Shown here: positions 8,426 through 16,137 of the stretch, in pieces | How positions within the stretch are numbered: position 1 is the first letter of the stretch | Layout of the letters: each line of letters begins with the position of its first letter | NCBI RefSeq assembly: GCF_000739635.1 | Contig: NZ_BATQ01000018.1 | Location: 1 to 51,559 of the forward strand | DNA length: 51,559 nucleotides | Source of the DNA: Verrucomicrobium sp. BvORR034 | Lineage (GTDB): Bacteria > Verrucomicrobiota > Verrucomicrobiia > Verrucomicrobiales > Verrucomicrobiaceae | Direction: 5' to 3' | Made by a program: the position numbers and the translations under genes | Notes under the pieces: model-generated | Database searches by the model: none | The model's input: the letters and a program-made list of their open reading frames with translations, nothing else | Told to the model about the DNA's origin: nothing

Positions 8426-10919
8426 CGATCAACGCGCCACCCGGGTGGATCTCTGCGGGGGTAAAGGAGCCAACCTTGCCCTGCTCACGCAGAACGGGTT
8501 CCCGGTGCCCGCAGGCATGGTGGTGACCACCCTCGCGTACCAGGAGTTTGTATCAGGATTGGGGGAGGTGCTCGCCCAGGCCGCGGATCTCTCCGCCGAG
8601 GATCCGGTTCGCCTCCAGCAGGGCAGTGCACGCCTTAGGGAAGAGCTGTCCCTGGCACCTCTCCCGGAGGCCGTGGCAGCTGAGGTGCGCGAGGCCCTGG
8701 CCGCCCGCCCGGCAGGGCAGGCGTACTCGGTGCGTTCCTCCTCCAACCTGGAGGATCTGGCCAGTGCGGCCTTCGCCGGTCAGCACGACACCTTCCTCAA
8801 TGTGATTGGGCCAGACGAGGTGCTGGCGAAGATCAAGGCTTGTTTCCTCTCCCTCTGGCATGACCGCGCCATCGCCTACCGGCGGGAGCACGGCTTTGAC
8901 CACACGCACGCGAGCATGGCGGTGGTGATCCAGCAAATGGTCCCCTGCGACGTTGCCGGCGTGGCCTTCAGCATCAATCCTGTGAACGGCGATCTCGGCA
9001 CGATCGTGGTGGATGCCAACTACGGGCTGGGGGAGTCGGTCGTGAGCGGAGAGGCGGAGGTGGATCACTTTGAACTCGACAAAGCAACAGGTACGGTGAA
9101 GTCCCGCACGGTGGCCACCAAGTCCCACATGGTGGTTTCCTCAGACCAGGGCACGGTGGATCGTGTGGTGGACGGGGCCGCCGCATGTTGCGCCTGCTTG
9201 AGCGATGCGCAGCTTGCCGAGCTGGCGGCGCTCCTGGTCCGTGTGGAGCGGCACTACCGCTTTCCGCAGGACATCGAATGGGGCTTGCTCGGCGGCACGC
9301 TGCACCTGCTCCAGTCCCGACCCATCACCACCATCCCACCCAAGTGGACCCGGGACGAGTCCGCCGAGCGCTTTCCCAACGTCATCACGCCGCTCACCTG
9401 GGATTTTGTGGATGCCGGTTTCCACGAATCGCTGCACTATTCCTTCCGCCTCATGGACTACCCGGCGTTCCGCGGGAAGTGGTTCGCCAGCTTCGGCCAC
9501 TACATCTATGGCAACCAGAATGCCGTGCGGCTCTATGCGGGACGTACCCCTTTCCACTTCACCAACCTGGAGGATCTGCTGGGTCAGATGCCCCGGCTCC
9601 GGGAAGAATACCGTTGGGTACAGGAACTGCCGGTGACCTGGATGCGGGATCTCGATGGCTACCTCATCCGTTTGGGCGTGTTTTCCATGGTACCGCTTCA
9701 GGAGATGAACGAGACCGCGTTGTGGACGCATGTGAAGGAGGTAGTGGCGCATGGTGCGACCTACTTCCGGCCCAACATCGCCATCTCCATCACCCAGTCG
9801 GTGCTGTGCCGTCTGCTGCTGAAGCTGCTTGCTTACGTGGTCGGTGAGCAGGACGCGCGGCCCATGTTCGACACCCTCATGTCCTGGTGTGAGACCAAGA
9901 CCGGTCAGATCAATCGGGAGCTGTTTGAGCTGGCGCATCGAGCCCAGCAGAAGCCCACTCTGGCAATCTTGCTGAAGGAGGTTCCCTCGCGCGAGATCAT
10001 CGAGGACCATCTGCTCGAACCGTTCGAGGAGTTTAACGCCCAGTTTGAGCGCTTTCTCGAGAACCACGGACACCGTGAAATCGACTTTGATGCCTATCAG
10101 CCTCCATGGCGTGAGGCACCGTGGGTGGTCCTGGACAACCTCAAGATCATCCTTGCCTCACCCATGCATGCGGCTCCGGTGAAAAAGGAGCGGGAAATCA
10201 AGGTGGCGGCACAGCAGGCGGAGTTTCGTTTGTTCAGCAAGCTCCCGCAGGAGGCCCACTACTTCTTCTCTGAGATCCTCCGCCTGGCGCGGGCTTACAC
10301 AAGCCTGGATGATCTGGAGCACTACCAGACCACCCGGCTCAACCAGCCTTTGCGCATGGGATTGCGGGCGCTGGGGGATCGGCTCGTGGCGCGCGGCGTG
10401 TTGGAAGAGCCCATGGACATCTTCTATGCGCATGAGGCGCAGATTGAAACGGCGGTGCATGCGGGTAGCGGTACCGCCTGGCGACTGTTGGGAGAACAGG
10501 TCCGTGATCAAAAAGCCGCCTGCATGGCGGATGCCGCACGGGAGCCGGAGTGGAATCTGGGAGAGTCGGCTCCGGAACCTCTGGAAGACTCTGGTGACAT
10601 GACCGGCCTCGCTGGCAGTCCGGGAGAGTCAGAGGGCGAAGTCTTTCGCGTGTTGTCGGCTGACGACTTCGCGAAGTTTCCCAAAGGCGCGGTGTTGGTC
10701 GCTCACACCACGAGTCCGACCTGGACCCCGCTCTTCTATCTGGCCAGCGCGGTTATCACGGCCAGTGGTGGTCCGCTGTCCCACGGGGCGGTCACCGCCC
10801 GGGAGATGGGCATCCCGGCGGTCATGGCCGTGCGTGAGTGCCTCTCGCGGCTGACCAACGGGCAGCGGGTGCGGGTGGATGGTTCTCGAGGTCGCGTCAG
10901 GCTGGTGCAGGAAACTTGA
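8403..10919 (+). CDS. PEP-synthase-like dikinase with rifampin-phosphotransferase architecture
   Basis: 838 residues. Residues 1-315 are a PPDK-type ATP-binding domain: GGKGANLALL, YSVRSSSNLEDLASAAFAGQ, YGLGESVVSGE, and EWGLLGGTLHLLQSRPI. Residues about 320-740 are a largely helical middle region. Residues about 755-838 are the swivelling phosphohistidine domain with GGPLSHGAVTAREMGIPAV; the phospho-acceptor is H794. The C-terminal PEP/pyruvate TIM barrel of true PEP synthase is missing, and the His sits near the C-terminus. This is the order known for rifampin phosphotransferase (ATP domain, substrate domain, His domain). The enzyme would therefore transfer the beta-phosphate of ATP to a small molecule bound in the middle region. 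ATG 8403 is preferred over 8367 because the domain starts there. The substrate is unknown; genomic partners suggest a lipid or envelope compound. Confidence 0.85.
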   Translation: MSLLLPFDDQRATRVDLCGGKGANLALLTQNGFPVPAGMVVTTLAYQEFVSGLGEVLAQAADLSAEDPVRLQQGSARLREELSLAPLPEAVAAEVREALAARPAGQAYSVRSSSNLEDLASAAFAGQHDTFLNVIGPDEVLAKIKACFLSLWHDRAIAYRREHGFDHTHASMAVVIQQMVPCDVAGVAFSINPVNGDLGTIVVDANYGLGESVVSGEAEVDHFELDKATGTVKSRTVATKSHMVVSSDQGTVDRVVDGAAACCACLSDAQLAELAALLVRVERHYRFPQDIEWGLLGGTLHLLQSRPITTIPPKWTRDESAERFPNVITPLTWDFVDAGFHESLHYSFRLMDYPAFRGKWFASFGHYIYGNQNAVRLYAGRTPFHFTNLEDLLGQMPRLREEYRWVQELPVTWMRDLDGYLIRLGVFSMVPLQEMNETALWTHVKEVVAHGATYFRPNIAISITQSVLCRLLLKLLAYVVGEQDARPMFDTLMSWCETKTGQINRELFELAHRAQQKPTLAILLKEVPSREIIEDHLLEPFEEFNAQFERFLENHGHREIDFDAYQPPWREAPWVVLDNLKIILASPMHAAPVKKEREIKVAAQQAEFRLFSKLPQEAHYFFSEILRLARAYTSLDDLEHYQTTRLNQPLRMGLRALGDRLVARGVLEEPMDIFYAHEAQIETAVHAGSGTAWRLLGEQVRDQKAACMADAAREPEWNLGESAPEPLEDSGDMTGLAGSPGESEGEVFRVLSADDFAKFPKGAVLVAHTTSPTWTPLFYLASAVITASGGPLSHGAVTAREMGIPAVMAVRECLSRLTNGQRVRVDGSRGRVRLVQET

Positions 10920-10945
10920 GCATCAGGCACCCAAGTCTTGCAATC

Positions 10946-10975
10946 CCGGAAGGGGCGGGGCAGTATCCCTTCCGG
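10946..10975 (+). promoter_or_regulatory. Hairpin immediately before a start codon
   Basis: CCGGAAGGG (10946-10954) and CCCTTCCGG (10967-10975) are perfect complements with a 12-base loop. The stem ends one base before the ATG at 10977. It has no T-run, so it is not a classical terminator. In RNA it would hide the start region of the GYF_2 gene. Confidence 0.5.
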
Positions 10976-10976
10976 C

Positions 10977-11309
10977 ATGAACTGGTATTACTCAGTCGAG
11001 GGTCACGCGCTGGGGCCCGTAAACGAGGAGGCGCTGGAAAAGCTCGCCCTTGAAGGCGCGTTGGTGAAGGACACCTTGGTCTGGCGGCCGGAACTTGAGG
11101 AATGGGCTCCCTTGCAGAAACTGCATCCGGACCTGCTTGAGCGTGTGCGCCAAGCCCAGGAAAAGCCCGTGCCTGTGACAAAGGCCACCGCTCCAGTCCC
11201 GCTGAGCACGCCCTCCTCCAATGCTGCCGCAAACGGGGGTGCTCCAGGAGAATCCCACAAGGAGAAGCCGGGTCTCTTTGGACGACTTTTCGGACGCGAA
11301 AGGAATTGA
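10977..11309 (+). CDS. GYF_2 (DUF4339) domain protein, short
   Basis: 110 residues. Residues 1-55 are a GYF_2 domain: MNWYYSVEGHALGPV, then LVWRPELEEWAPLQKL. GYF-like domains bind proline-rich peptides in other organisms; in bacteria the role of DUF4339 is unknown and it is usually attached to membrane domains. Here the domain is followed only by a Pro/Ala/Ser-rich linker and a basic tail GLFGRLFGRERN. The N-terminal half is clearly paralogous to the next gene (MNWFYSENGQQKGPI...), pointing to local duplication. ATG 10977 is chosen because the domain begins there. Confidence 0.8.
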   Translation: MNWYYSVEGHALGPVNEEALEKLALEGALVKDTLVWRPELEEWAPLQKLHPDLLERVRQAQEKPVPVTKATAPVPLSTPSSNAAANGGAPGESHKEKPGLFGRLFGRERN

Positions 11310-11408
11310 GGATCAGGGCAGGTTTTTTGCTTTTCTCCACGGCTTCTCTCAGCGAGGGTGCATCCGCTCTTCACGCTTCTCCCAACCCAAGACAGATCCC
11401 GCCGACAC

Positions 11409-12272
11409 ATGAACTGGTTTTACTCTGAAAACGGACAACAAAAGGGCCCGATCTCCGACATGGAACTGACCACGCTGGTGCGTGGTGGGACCATTCCGAC
11501 CAACACGCTGGTTTGGAGGGAAGGTCTGCCAGACTGGCAGCCGCTCTCCCAAGTGCGGCCTGACCTTACTCAGGTGAGCCCCGCCACCCCCACCCTCGGT
11601 GGCGTGCCGGTGTATGACAAAGGGCTCCTCCTCCAGCAGATGCGGGAAGGCGTGGTCACCGAGGCCACCCATCCTGGGGCGATGGAGTACGTCGGCTTTT
11701 GGTGGCGCTTGCTGGCCCGGTTCATTGACTACATCGTGGTTTCCGTGGGGAGTTGCCTGCTTTTCCTGCCCATCGCATTTGGCTTGGGCATGGCGAGTGC
11801 CACTGGAGGAGACTCTGCCGGGACGGCAGGGATTCAGATCGTTGGGCAGCTGGTCATGAATTTCCTGCAACTGGTCATCTGGGCGGGCTACTACACCTGG
11901 ATGACGGGCAAATACAGTGCCACGCTAGGCAAGCTGGCTCTGGGCTTTAAGGTGGTCAATGCTGACGGTACCAAGCCGTCCTACCTCCGGTCGCTCGGGC
12001 GTTTTGCGGCGGACTATCTGCTCAGTGGCTTGATCTTGGGCATTGTGGTCTTCGTCTTGCTCATGCTGGTCATGGCCTTGGGTTTTGGCGGCTTCAGATC
12101 CCTCATGGAAAGCAATCGGGAAGCTTTCGCCGGCGGAATTGCCTTCGGCATGTTCGCTTCCATGTTCGTTGGCTTTCTGTTGGGTTCCTTCCCATGGTGG
12201 ATGGCGGCGTTCGATCCCGAGAAGCGTGCGTTGCATGACCGGGTCTGCGCGACCCGCGTGGTGCGCAAGTAG
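11409..12272 (+). CDS. GYF_2 plus RDD membrane protein
   Basis: 287 residues. An N-terminal GYF_2 domain (about 1-55, MNWFYSENGQQKGPI, LVWREGLPDWQPL) is joined to an RDD domain (about 95-285). The RDD part starts GFWWRLLARFIDYIVV, where the conserved Arg and Asp (R-x-x-D) are visible, has four hydrophobic helices, and ends with the family pattern ALHDRVCATRVV. RDD proteins are inner-membrane proteins, some tied to ion or solute transport; a specific function cannot be given. It is part of the membrane cluster that runs to 17599. Confidence 0.87.
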   Translation: MNWFYSENGQQKGPISDMELTTLVRGGTIPTNTLVWREGLPDWQPLSQVRPDLTQVSPATPTLGGVPVYDKGLLLQQMREGVVTEATHPGAMEYVGFWWRLLARFIDYIVVSVGSCLLFLPIAFGLGMASATGGDSAGTAGIQIVGQLVMNFLQLVIWAGYYTWMTGKYSATLGKLALGFKVVNADGTKPSYLRSLGRFAADYLLSGLILGIVVFVLLMLVMALGFGGFRSLMESNREAFAGGIAFGMFASMFVGFLLGSFPWWMAAFDPEKRALHDRVCATRVVRK

Positions 12273-12319
12273 CGCCGACCCTACTCCGGCCCTCCAAAGA
12301 AAAAACCCCGGCAGTGATC

Positions 12320-12973
12320 ATGGCCACCCTCCGCTGTACCAGTTGCGGCTACGCCATCCCCCAAGAAGCCTTCAAGGGGCGCGAAAGCGCCCCCTGTCCG
12401 CTCTGTGGGCGGGTGTCGCAGGCATGGGTCCTCCCGGCTTTGACTGCGGGTGCGGGAGTCAACCTCGCCGCCCCCCGGCCACCCTCGCTGCCGGATGATC
12501 CTCCCGGTCCGGGGGACAATGTTTGTTTCTACAACCCCGAGCGCCGGGCCACCACGTCCTGCAGCCACTGCGGTGTTTTCATTTCCGATGCCTGGGCAGC
12601 CCAGTGGGGAGGGGAGACCGTCTGTTTCAAGTGCCTGGACAATCTCCGGCTCAAGCGGCAGGACTCCCGTTTCCAGTCACGGCGCGTCCTTTGGGACAAC
12701 ATCGCCCTCCTGACGACCCTGGCCCCCTTCCTCCTCTGCATCCCATTGCTGCTGCTGGGACCGGTCGGGGTGGCGTTCATCGCCATGTGCGTCATGGTCA
12801 GTCTCATCACGGCCCCTACGGGATTGGGCTTGGCGATCTTCGCCTGGGGCAAGCCTCGCAGTCTGGTGCCTCGCGGCCGGGGGCGGGTAGTGTGGGCCGG
12901 GTTGTTGAGCCTCCTTCAGTGCGCGGCTTGGGTGGTGCTCTTCATCGCGCTTGTGTCCAAGAACTTTGATTGA
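12320..12973 (+). CDS. Double zinc-ribbon membrane protein
   Basis: 217 residues. The first zinc ribbon has C6-x-x-C9 and C26-x-x-C29 (RCTSCGYAI, CPLCGRV). A second, B-box-like cysteine cluster follows at about residues 70-115 (VCFYNPERRA, CSHCGVFI, VCFKCLDN). Two or three hydrophobic helices fill residues about 130-217. The layout of a cytoplasmic zinc module and a membrane anchor is shared with the gene at 14113. The function is unknown. The start is ATG 12320; an upstream GTG in the same frame adds two residues. Confidence 0.75.
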   Translation: MATLRCTSCGYAIPQEAFKGRESAPCPLCGRVSQAWVLPALTAGAGVNLAAPRPPSLPDDPPGPGDNVCFYNPERRATTSCSHCGVFISDAWAAQWGGETVCFKCLDNLRLKRQDSRFQSRRVLWDNIALLTTLAPFLLCIPLLLLGPVGVAFIAMCVMVSLITAPTGLGLAIFAWGKPRSLVPRGRGRVVWAGLLSLLQCAAWVVLFIALVSKNFD

Positions 12974-12981
12974 GTTGGCCG

Positions 12982-14079
12982 ATGAAGCAGTCATTTGACG
13001 ATTACAAACATCTGGCCGGCGGCACCGGCGGCAAGGGCAGCCTCTGGCAGGGGCCCGACCACCTGCTTGTGGTCGAGGGGCGGGGATTCATTCTCCCGTT
13101 TAGTGAGGTGTACCGCCGGGTGGACTATGACAAAATTCAAGCCCTGACTCTGGTCACCACGAAGTCTTACATCTGGGCTTCCATCGGCATGGGGCTCGCG
13201 GCGGTGTTCTTTCTTGGGCTGGCGTTTCTCAGTCGTGATGAGGAGCCGTTTCTCCCGATTTCTCTGGTCATCCCGGGAGTGATGCTCACGGTTCTGTTGC
13301 TGATCAATATGTTCCGCGGGCGCACCTGCCGTTGCTCCCTCCAGACGGCCGTGCAGGTCCTGCGGTTGAAGCCACTGGTCCGCGTGCAAAAGGCGGAACC
13401 CGTCATGCGTCTTCTGGAGGATCTCTGTCGCAGGCAGCAGAGCAATCTGGTGTCCGCCTCGTTTTTCCCAGCCCAACCCGGTGCGGAGTCTGCAGCCGCT
13501 TTGCCTCTGCCTCCTCCCTTGCTACCAGGGGCCTCCATCCCGGGCGGCAAACCTCCCTGGCAGGGCAGCAACTGGACCTTTTTCACCGGGCTCCTCATGC
13601 TCCTGTGGGGACCCGCGCTGGCAGCAGAGCTTTTTGTTCCGGGGCTGGCGCTCACCATCTCCAGCGTGGTACTCGGCACCCTGATCACGGTCTTGGGCAT
13701 CATCGGCCTCGTTCACGCGTCCCGCTACCGGACCCCTGGCACCTTGCTGACGTGTCTTTGGGCGAATCTCGTGGTGGATTTGCTGGCCGGGTTGGGCATG
13801 TACATTCTGGCGATCGCGGCGGTCATGCACCAGGGGATGAACAATCCCGAAGATATGTTTGGCAAGAAGGCGGTTGGCAACGAGCGCATCCTCTCTTTCC
13901 TGGCCGACTACTCCATGGAGCAGTGTGAGCCCTGGGGCTGGGGTCTGGTGATGTTGGGGGGCTTGATCCTCATTTTGGGCTTGAGTATTGTCGTGTACGG
14001 TGGGCGGGGTCGCCGGCTCGCTCCGGAAGCTCTCGCCACTCCTCCTCCGGTGCCGCCCCCCTTGGATCCAGCTGCCTAA
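12982..14079 (+). CDS. Multi-pass membrane protein of unknown function
   Basis: 365 residues. An N-terminal soluble part (about 1-55, LLVVEGRGFILPFSEVYRRV) resembles a PH-like beta domain. Two helices follow at about 60-110, then a Pro-rich linker (about 170-195), then four more hydrophobic helices to residue 350 and a Pro-rich tail ending VPPPLDPAA. No family was recognised. The ATG at 12982 is 8 bp after the preceding stop, so the genes are probably translated from one mRNA; a TTG at 12970 is a less likely start. Confidence 0.7.
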   Translation: MKQSFDDYKHLAGGTGGKGSLWQGPDHLLVVEGRGFILPFSEVYRRVDYDKIQALTLVTTKSYIWASIGMGLAAVFFLGLAFLSRDEEPFLPISLVIPGVMLTVLLLINMFRGRTCRCSLQTAVQVLRLKPLVRVQKAEPVMRLLEDLCRRQQSNLVSASFFPAQPGAESAAALPLPPPLLPGASIPGGKPPWQGSNWTFFTGLLMLLWGPALAAELFVPGLALTISSVVLGTLITVLGIIGLVHASRYRTPGTLLTCLWANLVVDLLAGLGMYILAIAAVMHQGMNNPEDMFGKKAVGNERILSFLADYSMEQCEPWGWGLVMLGGLILILGLSIVVYGGRGRRLAPEALATPPPVPPPLDPAA

Positions 14080-14112
14080 GAGTCCGGTCTCTCCTGCAAA
14101 TCCCTCTTTCCC

Positions 14113-14424
14113 GTGTCCAACGCCATCTGTCTCAATCATCCCCTCCGGGAAGCAGCGGCCCGTTGCACTTCCTGTGGGAACACCTTCTGTCGTGAATGCA
14201 TCACGGATCTGGAGGGGCGCATGGTGTGCGTGGCCTGTCACCGGGAGAAGACCAGCGTCAAGGACAAGCCCAAGCGGGATTGGTTCCTGGTGACCGCTGG
14301 CCTACAGGCGGTACTGGGGGTTGCGATCCTGTGGTTCACCACCTGGGCAGTGGGGCGTATCCTGCTGAACATCCCCGCCGAGGTGCATGAGGGCACCATC
14401 TGGATGAAATTCTCCGGTATGTAG
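14113..14424 (+). CDS. Small B-box-like zinc-binding membrane protein
   Basis: 103 residues, starting with GTG. Residues 1-42 hold a B-box-type cysteine/histidine pattern: CLNHPLREAAARCTSCGNTF, then CRECITD and MVCVACHRE. A single hydrophobic helix follows (about 58-80), then a short polar tail. The zinc module resembles the second module of the protein at 12320. In bacteria such modules are often fused to rhomboid or transport domains; here the protein is just a zinc head and an anchor. The function is unknown. Confidence 0.75.
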   Translation: MSNAICLNHPLREAAARCTSCGNTFCRECITDLEGRMVCVACHREKTSVKDKPKRDWFLVTAGLQAVLGVAILWFTTWAVGRILLNIPAEVHEGTIWMKFSGM

Positions 14425-14463
14425 CCGGATCGCCACAGACACTCCCTTCCCGAGTTCCCCCCC

Positions 14464-16137
14464 ATGGCCCACCGCCAGCCATCCACCCTGCCGACCCTCA
14501 TCACCTTGTTGGAGGAGGCCACCCACCTGCTGAGACGATCCCCGTCGTCGGCGTGGCTGACCTACTACGCCTCGACCATTCCGTTCGCGCTCTACTTGTT
14601 TTTTTTCCTCAATGACATGTCCCGCTCAGCCAGTGCGGGAGCCCATGTCATGGAGTCTTCCCTGGTGCTTGCCCTCCTCTATGGGGTGATGAAGATCGGT
14701 CAGGCACTGTATTGCGACCAGCTGGAGGCCGTCGTGCAAGGCAGGCCGCCATCGGGGGCCCTGCCGTTTCGCGGGTGGTGCCGCCTCGTGGCCTCCCAGA
14801 TGCTTATTCACGCGACCGCTCCTTGGGTGCTGGCCATTGCGCTTCTGGCCATGCTGCCGTTCCCGTGGACTTACGCGTTCTATCACAACGTGACCATTCT
14901 GGCGGTGGATCATTTCCGCAAGGGCGGCACCACGAGAGAACTGGTCCGCATTGCCGCCCGGCAGTCTCATTTGGAGTGGCTTCAGAACGCGACCACCATC
15001 GGCATCATCAAGCTGGTGGCCTTCCTGATGTATCTCAATGTTTTCATCGGATTCGGCATGGGGGCCATGCTGCTGAAGTCCTTCACAGGCATTGAGAACC
15101 CTTTCAGCATGAACTGGACGCTTCTCTTCAGCACTGGCATTCAGGGTTTGCTGGTGATGATCTGCTATCTGGGGATCAATCCCCTGGTGAAGAGCATCTA
15201 CATTCTCCGGTGCTTCTATGGCGAATCCCGCACCACAGGGGCCGATCTCTCGGTCATCCTGCGGCGCATCATCTCTCTGCGGGCGGCCACGGCGGGGGTG
15301 ACCCTGTTGCTGGCGCTTTGCTCCTTCGCAGCGGCAACTCCGGTGGCGGCTCAGTCCACGGCTCCAGCCTCGGCCCCTGCCGCAGCGCCCGAGCGTGGCG
15401 GCGAGCTGTCGCAGAACATCGAGAGCGTGCTGCAAGGTTCAGAATACCAGTGGCGCATGCCGCGGGACGGCGGTCCGAAAGTGGAGGAGGAGAGCTCCTG
15501 GCTCGCAAGCGGGTTCAAAGATCTGGGAGCCTGGATCAACAGCATGCTGGAGCACATCGGCAATGCCATCGGGGATCTCATTGACTGGTTGTTTGGCGGG
15601 AAGGAGATGCCCGACATGCCCACTGACGCCCCCACGGGATCGGCCTGGATGGCCATGATGCCCAAGATCCTGATCGTGCTGGCGGTGGTGCTGGTCCTCG
15701 GGGTACTCTGGCTCTTCTACCGCAACTGGCGTCAGTCGCGTCTCACCCAGGTGGTGGAGGCCGCAGCTGCCCCGGCGGAAATCGACCTGGAAAGCGAGCA
15801 CGTCGTGGCGACGCAGTTGCCGGAAAACGAGTGGCTACGCATGGCTCGTGAGAAAATGGAGGCCGGGGAGCTCAGGCTGGCCCTGCGTGCCCTCTTCCTC
15901 GCAACGTTGGCGCATCTCGGCGAGAAACGCATGCTCCAGATCAGCGGCACCAAATCCAACGGAGACTATGTGCGGGAGATCAACCGCAAAGCCCGGGGGC
16001 ATGAGGACGTGCAGGCCAGCTTTCTGCGTCAGGTTCGCACCTTTGACCGGGTCTGGTACGGCTGGCACGACGTCACACAGGAACTCATGACCAGCTTCCA
16101 GGAGGAACACGAGCGCATCACCCGCCATGCAGCGTAA
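14464..16137 (+). CDS. DUF4129 domain membrane protein
   Basis: 557 residues. The N-terminal half (about 30-300) has about six or seven hydrophobic helices. A Pro/Ala-rich stretch follows the helix that ends near residue 300 (TPVAAQSTAPASAPAAAPE), then another helix at about 397-420 (ILIVLAVVLVLGVLWLFY). The cytoplasmic C-terminus (about 445-555) is a DUF4129-like domain with LRLALRALFLATLAHLGEKR and YVREINRKARG. DUF4129 proteins usually occur with DUF4350, MoxR-type ATPase and DUF58 genes in envelope-associated clusters. Here DUF4350 follows directly and overlaps by 11 bp, but the ATPase and DUF58 are not in this window. Confidence 0.82.
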   Translation: MAHRQPSTLPTLITLLEEATHLLRRSPSSAWLTYYASTIPFALYLFFFLNDMSRSASAGAHVMESSLVLALLYGVMKIGQALYCDQLEAVVQGRPPSGALPFRGWCRLVASQMLIHATAPWVLAIALLAMLPFPWTYAFYHNVTILAVDHFRKGGTTRELVRIAARQSHLEWLQNATTIGIIKLVAFLMYLNVFIGFGMGAMLLKSFTGIENPFSMNWTLLFSTGIQGLLVMICYLGINPLVKSIYILRCFYGESRTTGADLSVILRRIISLRAATAGVTLLLALCSFAAATPVAAQSTAPASAPAAAPERGGELSQNIESVLQGSEYQWRMPRDGGPKVEEESSWLASGFKDLGAWINSMLEHIGNAIGDLIDWLFGGKEMPDMPTDAPTGSAWMAMMPKILIVLAVVLVLGVLWLFYRNWRQSRLTQVVEAAAAPAEIDLESEHVVATQLPENEWLRMAREKMEAGELRLALRALFLATLAHLGEKRMLQISGTKSNGDYVREINRKARGHEDVQASFLRQVRTFDRVWYGWHDVTQELMTSFQEEHERITRHAA

